The notes: generated by a model not told the origin, from the letters alone. A stretch of DNA of 64,000 nucleotides from Cohnella hashimotonis (GCF_030014955.1 NZ_JAGRPV010000001.1:4154001-4218000), one strand, 5' to 3'. Shown: positions 1-10,096, counted from the stretch's first letter. Translations and numbers: made by a program.

Positions 1-1055
1 GTCGCTTCGAAGGTCGGCATCTCCTTGAAGCCCTGCTCGATCTCGTCGGCGGTCAACGCCTTGATGTCCCCGCTGAACAGCGCGTCCGTGATACGCTTGG
101 CTTGCTCGAGAAGATCGTCTCCGTGCACGAACCGCGTCATTTCCTCGGCCAACGTTTTTTGCGCCTCGCGTTTGTGCGGCTCGGTCTGCACCTTCTCGGC
201 CAGCTCGTCGATCCGCTCCTTGGACAAGAACGTAAAGTACTTGAGGTACTTGACCACGTCACGATCGTCGGTATTGGCCCAGAACTGGTAGAACTCGTAA
301 GGCGTCGTCTTGTTCGGATCCAGCCATACGGCACCGCCCGCCGACTTGCCAAACTTCGTGCCGTCGGCCTTCAGCATGAGCGGAATCGTGAGTCCGAACG
401 CCTTCGCCTCCGCACCCTCCTTTTTGCGAATCAAATCGAGGCCGCTCGTAATGTTGCCCCACTGATCGGAGCCGCCGATCTGCAGCTGAACGTCCTCTTC
501 CTTGTACAAATGGAGGTAGTCGAGCGATTGCAGGATTTGGTAAGAAAATTCGGTAAAGGAAATGCCGCTGTCGAGCCGGCTCGCCACGACGTCCTTGGCC
601 AGCATCGAGTTGATGCTGAAGTTTTTGCCGAAGTCGCGCAAAAATTCGATCACGTTGATCTTGTGCGTCCAATCGTAGTTGTTGACGATGCGCATCGGCG
701 CCTGGCTCGTGTCTTCCGTCAGAAACAGCTTGGTAAGCTGTGCCGCGAGCGCCTCCACGTTGGCCTGAATCTGCTCCAGCGTCTGCAGCGAGCGCTCCGT
801 GGTGCGTCCGCTCGGATCGCCGATCGTGCCGGTCGCGCCGCCGATAAGGATAACCGGACGATGGCCGGCGAGCTGGAACCGCTTGAGCACCATGAACGGG
901 ATCAGATGCCCGATATGCATGCTGTCGCCGGTCGGATCCACGCCGCAGTACAGCGAGACCGCCTTTTGGTTCGTCAGTTCGCGAAGACCTTCGGCGTCGG
1001 TCTGTTGATTGATCGCGTCGCGCCATTCGAGTTCGTCGATAATGTTCATGCTCAT
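1..1055 (-). CDS. tyrS: Tyrosyl-tRNA synthetase (3' end beyond window)
   Basis: Charges tRNA-Tyr with tyrosine in the cytoplasm. The reading frame runs from the ATG at 1055 to the window edge (351 codons). The class I signature is present as HIGH-like HIGHL about 47 residues in, the tyrosine-site region LQIGGSDQWGN is seen mid-protein, and KFGKS corresponds to the KMSKS loop. Bacterial TyrS is about 420 residues, so roughly the last 70 (the S4-like RNA-binding domain) lie outside. An alternative ATG sits two codons downstream at 1049. A tyrosine T-box leader lies directly upstream, which independently supports the assignment. Confidence 0.95.
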   Translation of the reverse strand, partial: MSMNIIDELEWRDAINQQTDAEGLRELTNQKAVSLYCGVDPTGDSMHIGHLIPFMVLKRFQLAGHRPVILIGGATGTIGDPSGRTTERSLQTLEQIQANVEALAAQLTKLFLTEDTSQAPMRIVNNYDWTHKINVIEFLRDFGKNFSINSMLAKDVVASRLDSGISFTEFSYQILQSLDYLHLYKEEDVQLQIGGSDQWGNITSGLDLIRKKEGAEAKAFGLTIPLMLKADGTKFGKSAGGAVWLDPNKTTPYEFYQFWANTDDRDVVKYLKYFTFLSKERIDELAEKVQTEPHKREAQKTLAEEMTRFVHGDDLLEQAKRITDALFSGDIKALTADEIEQGFKEMPTFEA

Positions 1056-1083
1056 TGGTACCCGCTCCCCTTGTCTGAAAATA

Positions 1084-1347
1084 AAAAATCGCCCCTTGTC
1101 TAAATAGACATAGGGACGATTGGACCACCGTGTTACCACCCAAATTGCACCGATGTACGCCGCAAATATGCGCGCGCCATGGATGCCGCTCTCGGCGAGA
1201 TATCGATCGCCAGGCCGCCCGGCATTACCCGGGTTACTCCAGAACGTAATTCGCTGGCCAGCGTGTGTACCGGGTCTCATCGACCCCCGGCTCTCTGAGA
1301 CAGGGACGAGGCAGCTACTGATTCCTTCAACGTAATGCATATGAGTT
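1084..1347 (-). promoter_or_regulatory. Tyrosine-specific T-box riboswitch leader of tyrS
   Basis: Read on the minus strand, the leader shows the stem I AG-bulge type sequence AGAGAGCCGGGG. A specifier context follows, GAATTACGTTCTGGAG, in which TAC (1246-1248) is a tyrosine codon. The T-box antiterminator element GGGTGGTAACACGGTGG lies at 1125-1140. An intrinsic terminator (1084-1120) then ends in a run of T. Uncharged tRNA-Tyr is expected to stabilise the antiterminator and permit tyrS expression. The specifier matches the downstream gene. Confidence 0.9.
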
Positions 1348-1353
1348 ACAGAC

Positions 1354-1382
1354 ATTTTATTGATATTAACGGACGATGTCAA
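1354..1382 (-). promoter_or_regulatory. SigA-type promoter of the T-box/tyrS transcript
   Basis: On the minus strand TTGACA (1377-1382) and TAAAAT (1354-1359) are separated by exactly 17 bases. Transcription should start near 1347, just ahead of the T-box stem I. Confidence 0.85.
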
Positions 1383-1391
1383 CCTCAATCG

Positions 1392-1751
1392 TTAAGCGAG
1401 TGTACCGCCCGTGTCTTGTATGACTCTGCGCGCCTGCTCGACGGATTCGCCCGGGATGTCGGCGGTCAGATGGATCGTCGCAGCCTTCGAAGCCCCCGGT
1501 CCGTACTCGGCCGCACCGGTTCCGAGCTCCTCCGCCGCCTCGAGCTCCGCGCCGCCATACAGCATCGCGCTGGCGACGCCGCTCGCGATCGCATCCTGGC
1601 GTCCCGCCTTGGAGCCAAAGTCCGCCCCCGCTGCCGCGCTCTCCATACGAAAGCGATCGCCGCGCAGCGCCGTCAGCTTGCGAACGGCGGCTTCCGCTTC
1701 CTCCTGCGAGTCGAAGCTCGCTTCAAGCGTCGTCTTGTCCACGTCGCTCAC
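1392..1751 (-). CDS. Small hypothetical protein, 119 aa
   Basis: Not recognised. The acidic, alanine- and glycine-rich protein begins with about 30 residues (EASFDSQEEAEAAVRKL) that look like a short alpha/beta unit of the kind found in ferredoxin-like stress proteins. A central glycine/alanine-rich helix-like stretch follows (residues 45-85). There is no signal peptide or clear membrane segment. It starts with GTG, and the start overlaps the stop codon of the YfhD-like gene by four bases (GTGA), so the two are probably translationally coupled. Function unknown. Confidence 0.6.
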   Translation of the reverse strand: MSDVDKTTLEASFDSQEEAEAAVRKLTALRGDRFRMESAAAGADFGSKAGRQDAIASGVASAMLYGGAELEAAEELGTGAAEYGPGASKAATIHLTADIPGESVEQARRVIQDTGGTLA

Positions 1752-1900
1752 GTCCCTTCGTATTGCTGCGCCCGGCGGTCGGCTTCCTCCGAGCGCTGCA
1801 GCGCTTCCAGATCGTCCGCGTCCGCATTGTCGGCCGCGAACTCGACGTCCTCGGCTCTCGCTACGGGTAACTGCTCGTTGCTCTTGCTTTGCTTGCCCAT
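1748..1900 (-). CDS. YfhD-like small protein, 50 aa
   Basis: A 50-residue ORF starts at the ATG at 1900 with GGGAGG ten bases ahead of it. The composition is very acidic, and the order LPVARAEDVEFA then ADADDLEALQRSEEADRRAQQ is the pattern I associate with the YfhD family of small Firmicute proteins of unknown function. It ends in TGA overlapping the GTG start of the next gene, forming a two-gene unit. The family call is from memory of the motif. Confidence 0.65.
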   Translation of the reverse strand: MGKQSKSNEQLPVARAEDVEFAADNADADDLEALQRSEEADRRAQQYEGT

Positions 1901-2130
1901 CGATATTGATCCTCCCGTAATGGCGAATAAATTGCTTGCAGTCGCCGTTTAGGATGCGCGTTCGGCGGCGGCTTATGCGCGGGAAATGAATATGCGGGCA
2001 GACTGAGAATCGCTATTCCCGAAAACGGCGGGCGGAATATGCCGCAAGAAGCCTGCATGAGAGACGCAGTGAATGACGTGGAACAGGCCGAGATAACGCG
2101 CGACGCGAAACGATAATCCGGAACAAGAAA

Positions 2131-2177
2131 AAGAAGCCGACCCCCCGTCGCCTTCATGACCGGGGAATCGGCTTCTT
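2131..2177 (-). terminator. Terminator after dnaJ
   Basis: Inverted arms AAGAAGCCGA (2131-2140) and TCGGCTTCTT (2168-2177), with further C/G pairing inside, lie eleven bases past the dnaJ stop. A short T-rich tract follows on the minus strand. It closes the hrcA operon. The remaining bases from 1901 to 2130 hold nothing recognisable. Confidence 0.8.
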
Positions 2178-2187
2178 TTCCATCGGA

Positions 2188-3306
2188 CTAGTCGCCCAGG
2201 ATCGCTTTTTTCATGCGTTCGAAAATCGATTGGTGCTGCTCGTGCGTGGACTCGCCCGTCGTGGATCCGAATTCCCTCAGCAGCTCGCGCTGCGCTTCGT
2301 TCAGATTGGTCGGCGTGACGACCGTCACCTTGACGTGCTGGTCGCCTTGTCCGTATCCGCGCAGCTTAGGAACGCCTTTGCCCTTGAGGCGGAAGTACGT
2401 GCCCGTCTGCGTGCCCGCAGGGATCTTGAGCTTGACCTTCTCGGTCAGCGTCGGAATCTCGATCTCGTCGCCCAGCGCCGCCTGCGCAAATGTCAGCGGC
2501 ACCTCGCAGTAAATGTCGTCGCCGTCGCGCTCGAAAAAGTCGTGCGCCTTGACGCGCAGGACGACATACAGGTCGCCCGAAGGTCCGCCGCGCGTGCCGC
2601 CTTCGCCCTCGCCGCTCACGCGAAGCTGCGAGCCGTCGTCCACGCCGGCCGGAATCTTGACGTGGATCTTGCGCTGCTTCTTCACCTGGCCGCTGCCCGA
2701 GCACACTTTACAGCGGTCTTTAATAATTTTGCCTCGTCCGCCGCAGGTCGAGCAGGTTCTGCGGTTGACGATGCGCCCGAACGGCGTGTTCTGCGCGACT
2801 TCCTGCTGGCCCGTGCCGCGGCAGGTAGGACAATTGTCGACCTTGGAGCCCGGTTCGGCACCGCTGCCGTGACAGTGGTCGCAGCTCTCGGTCCGGGGAA
2901 TGGTGATATCGAGCTCCTTGCCGAAGATGGCTTCCTTGAACTCGATCGTCATCGTATATTGCAGGTCGTTGCCGCGCTGCGGCGCATTGGGATCGCGCCG
3001 CCCGCCGCCGCCGCCGAAAAACATATCGAAAATATCGCCGAAGCCGCCGCCGAAGTCGCCCTGTCCGCCGCCCATGCCCGCCATCGGGTCCTCGTGGCCG
3101 AACTGGTCGTAACGGGCGCGCTTCTGATCGTCGCTCAATGTATCGTACGCTTCCTTGACTTCCTTGAACTTGGCCTCCGCATCGGCCGCCTTGTTCACGT
3201 CGGGGTGATACTTGCGGGCGAGACCGCGATACGCCTTCTTGATGTCATCCGCGGATGCGCCCTTGCCGACGCCAAGCACCTCATAAAAATCCCTTTTGTC
3301 CGCCAC
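2188..3306 (-). CDS. dnaJ: Chaperone DnaJ (Hsp40)
   Basis: Co-chaperone that delivers substrates to DnaK and stimulates its ATPase. The 372-residue protein has an N-terminal J domain with the HPD tripeptide (KYHPDVNK), a glycine/phenylalanine-rich linker (about residues 70-105), and four zinc-binding CxxCxGxG repeats ([32 protein letters not shown]). C-terminal peptide-binding beta domains follow. The length is normal for type I DnaJ. It is the last gene of the hrcA-grpE-dnaK-dnaJ operon and is separated from dnaK by a strong hairpin. Confidence 0.97.
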   Translation of the reverse strand: MADKRDFYEVLGVGKGASADDIKKAYRGLARKYHPDVNKAADAEAKFKEVKEAYDTLSDDQKRARYDQFGHEDPMAGMGGGQGDFGGGFGDIFDMFFGGGGGRRDPNAPQRGNDLQYTMTIEFKEAIFGKELDITIPRTESCDHCHGSGAEPGSKVDNCPTCRGTGQQEVAQNTPFGRIVNRRTCSTCGGRGKIIKDRCKVCSGSGQVKKQRKIHVKIPAGVDDGSQLRVSGEGEGGTRGGPSGDLYVVLRVKAHDFFERDGDDIYCEVPLTFAQAALGDEIEIPTLTEKVKLKIPAGTQTGTYFRLKGKGVPKLRGYGQGDQHVKVTVVTPTNLNEAQRELLREFGSTTGESTHEQHQSIFERMKKAILGD

Positions 3307-3331
3307 TATTCAACCTCCATCTCCATGACAA

Positions 3332-3391
3332 AGTCAAAGCGGGTTCCGCCGCGCGCCACAAAGGCAGCGCCATGCGGAACCGGCTTTGACT
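3332..3391 (-). terminator. Strong hairpin between dnaK and dnaJ
   Basis: Two 18-base arms (3332-3349 and 3374-3391) are complementary except at one position. On the minus strand the hairpin follows dnaK and is followed by only a weak T stretch (TTTGTC). It therefore looks like a leaky terminator or processing site that would lower dnaJ expression relative to dnaK, rather than an operon end. Confidence 0.65.
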
Positions 3392-3424
3392 ACTCGCTGC
3401 CGCCGGCAGCCGGCTATCTATGCT

Positions 3425-5278
<1,854 letters not shown>

Positions 5279-5336
5279 TCAAGTCCTCCAGTCATTAAAT
5301 GCGTAAATTTGAGATTCGGTTAAATGTAAGTAGGAA

Positions 5337-5906
5337 TTACCCGCTAACCTTGACCATGGCCGGACGGATGACCTTGTCGCTGAGCCAGTAGCCCGGTTGG
5401 ACGACCTCGACGACAATGCCTTCCTCGTATTCCTCGGACTCCACCGTCATGATCGCCTGGTGAAGCTCGGGATCGAACGGCTGGCCGACCGGCTCCATCG
5501 CCTTCAGCCCTTCGGCTTCGAGCACTTGCCAGAGCTGGCGGTTAATCATGTCGATACCCTTGACGAACGAGTCGCTCTCGGCGCCTTCGGACGAGGTCTG
5601 CAGCGCGCGCCCGAAGTTGTCGAGCACGGGAAGCAAATTCGTCACGAGCTTGAGCGAAGCGTACTTCTGCAAGTCCGCCGTCTCCTTGAGCGTGCGGCGC
5701 CGATAGTTGTCGAAGTCGGCCTGCACGCGAAGCTGACGCTGATAAGCCTCCTCGGTCTGGCGCTTCAACTCCTCGAACCGGTCGTCCTCCGGCGCTGCCG
5801 ACGCTTGTTCGGCTTGCTCCGCTTGCGTTTCGACCGTTTCTTCCGTCTCCGGAACGGCTTGTTCCGACGCTTCAGCGTTTGGCTCTTGCTTCAAATCCTG
5901 TTCCAT
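5337..5906 (-). CDS. grpE: Nucleotide exchange factor GrpE
   Basis: Releases ADP from DnaK and acts as a thermosensor. The 189-residue protein has a long acidic, low-complexity N-terminus, a coiled-coil stretch (QTEEAYQRQLRVQADFDNYR) and the C-terminal beta-wing ending GYWLSDKVIRPAMVKVSG, the usual GrpE signature. It lies 44 bases after hrcA and 61 before dnaK in one operon. Confidence 0.96.
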   Translation of the reverse strand: MEQDLKQEPNAEASEQAVPETEETVETQAEQAEQASAAPEDDRFEELKRQTEEAYQRQLRVQADFDNYRRRTLKETADLQKYASLKLVTNLLPVLDNFGRALQTSSEGAESDSFVKGIDMINRQLWQVLEAEGLKAMEPVGQPFDPELHQAIMTVESEEYEEGIVVEVVQPGYWLSDKVIRPAMVKVSG

Positions 5907-5950
5907 TGCTCGGCTCCTTCCTCATCAAGATCATTTTGCGCGTTCGCGCG

Positions 5951-6976
5951 TTATTTGTACAATTGATTGTAAAGACGGGTCAAATCTCCGGACAAATAAT
6001 CCAGCAGTCCGATGACCTTGCCGTACTCCATGCGCGTCGGGCCCAATATGCCGATCGTGCCGAGCAGATGGCCGTCCGCGGAGATCGTCGCCGTCACAAG
6101 ACTGCATTGGTTAATCGCCTCTACGCCGTTCTCCGTCCCTATCCGTACCTGTATCCCTTCGGACAAGGACTGAAACAACTGCATCAGACGCGGCGTCTCC
6201 TCGAGCACGTCCAGAATTCCTTTGACCTTGTCGACGTCCTTGAACTCCGGCTGCGTCAAAATGTTGGTCGCGCCGCTCAGGTACACCTTGGGCTCGGTCT
6301 CTTCCTTCAGCGTATCCTCGAGCAGGGACAAAATATGCTCGCAATGGTCGATATAACTGCTAAGCTCGTTGGCCACTTCTGTATACAGCACCGTCTTCAC
6401 CTTATAAAAGGGAACGCCGGTCAACTTGTCGTTGAGCAGGCCCGCGATTCTCCGCATATCGTCCATGCTCACGCCCTCGGGCAGCGTGATGGTCCGGTGC
6501 TCCACATGCCCCGTATTGGCGACCACGATGGCGACGGCCGTCGTATCGGTCAGCGGCAGCAGCTGGAAGTGCTTGAGGCTCGTATGAAACGAGTCCGGTC
6601 CGAGTACGATCGACGTGTAGTTGGTCAGCTGCGACACGATCGTCGCGGCATGACTGACGGCACCCTCCCAGTGATTCATCTTCTCGGCGACCAGGCCGCG
6701 AAGACGCTTCACGTCCTGCTCCTTCACGCCGCCGAGCCGGATCAGATGGTCCACGTAATAACGATATCCCTTAATGGAAGGAATGCGGCCTGCCGACGTA
6801 TGCGGCTGCTCCAGCAGCCCGAGCTCCTCGAGATCGGCCATATCGTTGCGGATGGTGGCGGGGCTGAACGAAACGTCGCTGCGCTTGGAAATGCTGCGCG
6901 AGCCGACGGGCTCCGCCGAGCGGATATAATCGTCCACAATGGCGCTAAGAATCATACGTTGACGCTCGCTGAGCAT
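5951..6976 (-). CDS. hrcA: Heat-inducible transcription repressor HrcA
   Basis: Represses class I heat-shock genes by binding CIRCE, with GroEL modulating its activity. The N-terminal winged helix (MLSERQRMILSAIVDDYI, then SVSFSPATIRNDMADLEELG-like recognition helix) is followed by the GAF-like dimerisation domain. I start it at the ATG at 6976 (341 aa), which has a strong GAGGAGGGGG site eight bases upstream. The longer frame to 7012 would run into the CIRCE operator and is unlikely. It is the first gene of the operon and therefore autoregulated. Confidence 0.95.
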   Translation of the reverse strand: MLSERQRMILSAIVDDYIRSAEPVGSRSISKRSDVSFSPATIRNDMADLEELGLLEQPHTSAGRIPSIKGYRYYVDHLIRLGGVKEQDVKRLRGLVAEKMNHWEGAVSHAATIVSQLTNYTSIVLGPDSFHTSLKHFQLLPLTDTTAVAIVVANTGHVEHRTITLPEGVSMDDMRRIAGLLNDKLTGVPFYKVKTVLYTEVANELSSYIDHCEHILSLLEDTLKEETEPKVYLSGATNILTQPEFKDVDKVKGILDVLEETPRLMQLFQSLSEGIQVRIGTENGVEAINQCSLVTATISADGHLLGTIGILGPTRMEYGKVIGLLDYLSGDLTRLYNQLYK

Positions 6977-7001
6977 GAATCGTTCCCCCTCCTCGCCGTC
7001 G

Positions 7002-7028
7002 TTAGCACTCAACGATCATGAGTGCTAA
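7002..7028. promoter_or_regulatory. CIRCE operator
   Basis: A perfect TTAGCACTC-N9-GAGTGCTAA inverted repeat, the consensus HrcA-binding site, lies between the promoter and the hrcA start. Confidence 0.97.
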
Positions 7029-7039
7029 TCACTATTACA

Positions 7040-7068
7040 AAAATACCAAACCGCGCCTGTCGTGTCAA
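7040..7068 (-). promoter_or_regulatory. Promoter of the hrcA-grpE-dnaK-dnaJ operon
   Basis: On the minus strand TTGACA (7063-7068) and TATTTT (7040-7045) are 17 bases apart. CIRCE lies immediately downstream, overlapping the expected transcript start. Confidence 0.85.
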
Positions 7069-7122
7069 GACGACCGTTGCGGTTTGGCATCCATTCGGGC
7101 AAACGCCCATTCGAACGTGCGA

Positions 7123-7590
7123 CTATTCCAATATTCGTACGACCGCGATCTCGTCGCAGTTGTTGCGCTTGCTGCAGTGCACGCAGTCGGTCCACACTTT
7201 TTCGGGAAAAATCTCCTTGTCGACGACGCTGAAGCCATTTTTCAAAAAGAACTTCACTTCATAAGTAAGCGCCATGACCTTCGGAATATTCATGCGGCGC
7301 GCTTCATCGATCAGTGCGTCGACGATGCGGGAGCCGATGCCCATGCCCTTATATCCTTCGCTCATCCCGAGCGAACGGATCTCGACCAGATCGGAGCCAA
7401 GCCGGAACAATGAACCGCAGCCGATCAGCTTGCCGGCATCCTCTACTACGACGAAGGAGTCGATATGGCGCAGCAGGGCCACTCTCGATCGCGGCAGCAT
7501 AATTCCTTTTTCCGCGTACCCCTGGATCAATTCGAACAGCGCCTCGACGTCTTCCGGCCTTGCCTTGCGGCTCACGATCGTTGTGTTCAT
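7123..7590 (-). CDS. GNAT acetyltransferase, ArgA-like (probable N-acetylglutamate synthase type)
   Basis: A 155-residue GNAT enzyme. The acetyl-CoA pyrophosphate-binding motif is visible as GYKGMGIGSRIVDALIDEAR (about residues 85-104). The N-terminus VSRKARPEDVEALFELIQGYAEKG and the C-terminal CVHCSKRNNCDE cysteine cluster resemble the short ArgA-like amino-acid N-acetyltransferases. These acetylate glutamate as the first step of arginine synthesis. The promoter carries candidate ARG boxes, which supports an arginine role. Substrate specificity is inferred, and another small-molecule GNAT remains possible. Confidence 0.7.
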   Translation of the reverse strand: MNTTIVSRKARPEDVEALFELIQGYAEKGIMLPRSRVALLRHIDSFVVVEDAGKLIGCGSLFRLGSDLVEIRSLGMSEGYKGMGIGSRIVDALIDEARRMNIPKVMALTYEVKFFLKNGFSVVDKEIFPEKVWTDCVHCSKRNNCDEIAVVRILE

Positions 7591-7638
7591 GGTCCCCCTG
7601 CTTTCCGTCCGCGCCGACGGCGCCTCCTGATAAGATGA

Positions 7639-7680
7639 TGTGAATAAATATACATGAATACGAATGAATTCTCAATAACA
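7639..7680 (-). promoter_or_regulatory. Promoter with candidate ArgR/AhrC (ARG box) sites
   Basis: On the minus strand TTGAGA (7670-7675) and TATATT (7647-7652) are 17 bases apart. Overlapping the -10 on the plus strand, TGTGAATAAATATACATG (7639-7656) matches the 18-base ARG box consensus at 16 positions by my alignment. Further TGAAT half-sites follow at 7655 and 7665. Binding by an ArgR-type repressor is inferred. Confidence 0.5.
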
Positions 7681-7724
7681 TTTTTATGAGGCGACCGCAT
7701 CCGGCTATAAATGGCAAAAATTCA

Positions 7725-7753
7725 TTGACATCTATTTATTACCCCATCATAAT
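7725..7753 (+). promoter_or_regulatory. Promoter of the TrmB-MFS operon
   Basis: TTGACA (7725-7730) and CATAAT (7748-7753) lie 17 bases apart, 55 bases ahead of the regulator start. The surrounding sequence is notably AT-rich. Confidence 0.65.
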
Positions 7754-7807
7754 AACGATCACTAAGTAGTATTTAATAATACGACTAACGTAAAGGGCGG
7801 TTATGCC

Positions 7808-8593
7808 ATGATCGAAAGGTTAAAGCGGCTCGGACTTTCCGAGCTGGAAGCGCGCTGCTACCTGGCGCTCCACGATGAAGCGACATTGTCGGGCTACGAG
7901 GTCGCCAAGCGCGTTTCGGTATCGCGGACCAACGTCTATGCGGCGCTGCGCTCCCTGGTGGACAAAGGCGTATGCAGAACTGCGGAGGGCGATCCGGTCA
8001 TGTACGGCGCCGTACCGATCGGACAAGTCATCCGCATGCTGCGCTCCGAATTCGACGAGATCGCCGACGTGCTCGTCAGGGAGCTCAAGCCGAAGCCTGC
8101 GGCGGCTTCCTTCTACAATTGGTCGGGCGAAAGCAACATTCGCTTGTCTCTTCGGCGCATGATCGCCAGCGCGGAACGCTCGATCGTCGTGGACATATGG
8201 AGCGAGGACTTTGCGGAGCTCGAGCCGCTGCTGCTGGAAGCCGAATCCAGAGGCGTCGTCGTCGTCGCGATCACGCTCGGCCAGGTAAGGTCGAAGCTTA
8301 AGCATGTGCGCACGCACAAGCGAATGGAAATGTGGCTGCCCCAGGACGCGCGCGATTATTACATCCTGTGCGACTGGAAAGAAGGATTTATCGGCAGCTT
8401 CGGCGCCGTCGGCAAGTCGGCCGCGCTGGAAACGAACCACCCGGCCGTCGCGCATGTGCTCAAGCAGGCCTTCCAGCACGACGTCATGATGATGGACATC
8501 GAGCGGGACTTCGGCCCCGCGCTCGAACGCGCGTACGGCGGCGATTACGAGAAGCTGCTTGAACGCTATCGCGACGAATACGGACTCGAATAA
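7808..8593 (+). CDS. TrmB family transcriptional regulator
   Basis: A 261-residue regulator. The N-terminal winged helix (LGLSELEARCYLALHDEATLSGYEVA, then VSRTNVYAALRSLVDKG) is the characteristic TrmB DNA-binding domain. It is followed by a short helical link and a phospholipase-D-like effector domain with SGESNIRLSLRRMIASAERSIVVDIWSED. TrmB proteins usually sense sugars or other small molecules. It lies 23 bases ahead of an MFS exporter on the same strand and probably controls it. The ligand is unknown. Confidence 0.88.
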   Translation: MIERLKRLGLSELEARCYLALHDEATLSGYEVAKRVSVSRTNVYAALRSLVDKGVCRTAEGDPVMYGAVPIGQVIRMLRSEFDEIADVLVRELKPKPAAASFYNWSGESNIRLSLRRMIASAERSIVVDIWSEDFAELEPLLLEAESRGVVVVAITLGQVRSKLKHVRTHKRMEMWLPQDARDYYILCDWKEGFIGSFGAVGKSAALETNHPAVAHVLKQAFQHDVMMMDIERDFGPALERAYGGDYEKLLERYRDEYGLE

Positions 8594-8616
8594 GATCAAG
8601 GGAGAGAAGCAGTCAC

Positions 8617-9828
8617 ATGAAAACCGCAGTCGCCCGCGCGCTGCCTGTCAGCGCCACCGTTTTTCCGATCCTGTACATGATCAGCACGGTTCACCTGCTC
8701 AACGACTCCATGCAATCGACCGTCACCGCGCTGTTCCCGGTGCTGCGCGAGTCGCAGCACCTGAGTTACGGTCAGATCGGCCTCATCGCATTTATGATGA
8801 ACATTACCGCTTCGTTTTTGCAGCCGCTCGTCGGATGGTTCGCGGACAAGAAGCCGCGTCCCTTCATCCTGCCGCTCGGCGTCTGCTTCACGCTGCTCGG
8901 CGTCATTATGCTCGCGCTGGCGCCCAACTTCGCGACCATCCTGTTGTCGGTGACCGCGATCGGGGTCGGCTCAGCCGCGTTTCACCCCGAGTCTTCGCGC
9001 GTCGCCTATCTTGCCGCGGGCAATAACCGGGGGCTGGCGCAGTCGATCTTTCAAGTGGGCGGCAACATCGGCAGCGCGCTCGGACCCGTCATGACCGCGA
9101 CCATCTTCATTCCTCTCGGGCAAAAAGGCGTTCTATTGTTTATCATCGCCGCCGTGGCGGGCATCGTCCTGCAGACGCTGGTTGCACGCTGGTATGCGGC
9201 AGTCGGCGCGGCGCCCAAGCCAAAGAAGGCGGCGCAGCCCCTGCAATCCGCCAGCAAGCTCACAGCCGGCAAAGTTCGCATGTCGGTCGGCATCCTGGTC
9301 CTGCTCGTTTTTTCCAAGCATGTCTATCTTTCAAGCTTCACCAGCTTTTACTCGCTGTATTTGATCGACGATTTCGGCGTGGGCAAGCAGGCGGCGCAGT
9401 GGTATCTGTTCGCGTTCCTCGTCGCATCCGCAGCCGGCACCTTCATCGGCGGCCCGCTCGCGGACCGGTTCGGCAGACGCAACATCATCTGGCTCTCGAT
9501 ATTGGGCACCGCGCCCTTCTCCATCGCGCTCCCTTATGCCGACCCGTTCTGGTCCGCGGTATTGTGCGTTTGCGCCGGATTCGTGCTCTCCTCCGCTTTC
9601 TCGATCATCGTCGTCTATGCGCAGGAGCTGCTGCCCGGCAAGATCGGACTCGTATCCGGCCTTTTCTTCGGCCTTGCGTTCGGCCTCGGCGGACTCGGCT
9701 CCGCGCTGCTCGGCGAGATCGCGGACCACACCAGTATATCGACGGTTATGCATATTTGTGCCTATCTGCCGCTGCTGGGCATTTTCACTTTGCTGCTGCC
9801 GAAGGACGCGGAGCTGCGGGGAAGGTGA
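8617..9828 (+). CDS. MFS transporter, fosmidomycin-resistance (Fsr) type
   Basis: A 403-residue, twelve-helix inner-membrane permease. The MFS loop 2-3 signature is seen as GWFADKKPRPF and again in the second half as GGPLADRFGRRN. The run HPESSRVAYLAAGNNRGLAQ followed by SIFQVGGNIGSALGP is what I recognise from Fsr-type exporters. These confer fosmidomycin resistance when overexpressed, though the natural substrate is often unknown. It is probably co-transcribed with the TrmB regulator just upstream. Drug export is a family inference only. Confidence 0.85.
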   Translation: MKTAVARALPVSATVFPILYMISTVHLLNDSMQSTVTALFPVLRESQHLSYGQIGLIAFMMNITASFLQPLVGWFADKKPRPFILPLGVCFTLLGVIMLALAPNFATILLSVTAIGVGSAAFHPESSRVAYLAAGNNRGLAQSIFQVGGNIGSALGPVMTATIFIPLGQKGVLLFIIAAVAGIVLQTLVARWYAAVGAAPKPKKAAQPLQSASKLTAGKVRMSVGILVLLVFSKHVYLSSFTSFYSLYLIDDFGVGKQAAQWYLFAFLVASAAGTFIGGPLADRFGRRNIIWLSILGTAPFSIALPYADPFWSAVLCVCAGFVLSSAFSIIVVYAQELLPGKIGLVSGLFFGLAFGLGGLGSALLGEIADHTSISTVMHICAYLPLLGIFTLLLPKDAELRGR

Positions 9829-9837
9829 GCCGCAAGC

Positions 9838-9912
9838 AACGATAGAATCGAGCAGGAGGAGGCGGCCGTCCTCCTTCCTCTCACCACCGTACATGCGGGT
9901 CCGCATACCAAT
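9838..9912 (-). mobile_element. Probable group II intron 3' remnant (domains V-VI)
   Basis: On the minus strand GTATGCGGACCCGCATGTAC followed by GGTGGTGAGAGG resembles domain V and the start of domain VI of bacterial group II introns. A domain VI-like stem with arms AGGAGGA/CCTCCTCCT and the end CTGCTCGAT follow. The expected bulged branch-point A reads G here. No reverse transcriptase ORF lies nearby, so this is at most a relic. The rest of the 268-base spacer (9829-10096) holds no gene; 9920-10020 may be further intron sequence. The call relies on remembered consensus. Confidence 0.45.
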
Positions 9913-10096
9913 AACGAGAAAGCAGACTTTTCAGCCCTTTCGCCTCTCAGTAGGAGGTCGGAAGGGCGTTATTCATGTTCCGGGACATTTCCCAAGGGTC
10001 GCGACGAGCGTTCGCTTGTTTTCAACTTAAGCTGGTCGATTTTGACAATATCAAGTAAACTTACAGCGTCAACCTATCAGCGAGGTACGTGATCCT

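Noticed and set aside
1861..2157. 98-aa minus-strand ORF
   Set aside because: It overlaps the YfhD-like start and the dnaJ terminator, has no ribosome site and an implausible composition.
6977..7012. Upstream extension of hrcA
   Set aside because: It would place the start inside CIRCE, whereas the ATG at 6976 has a strong ribosome site.
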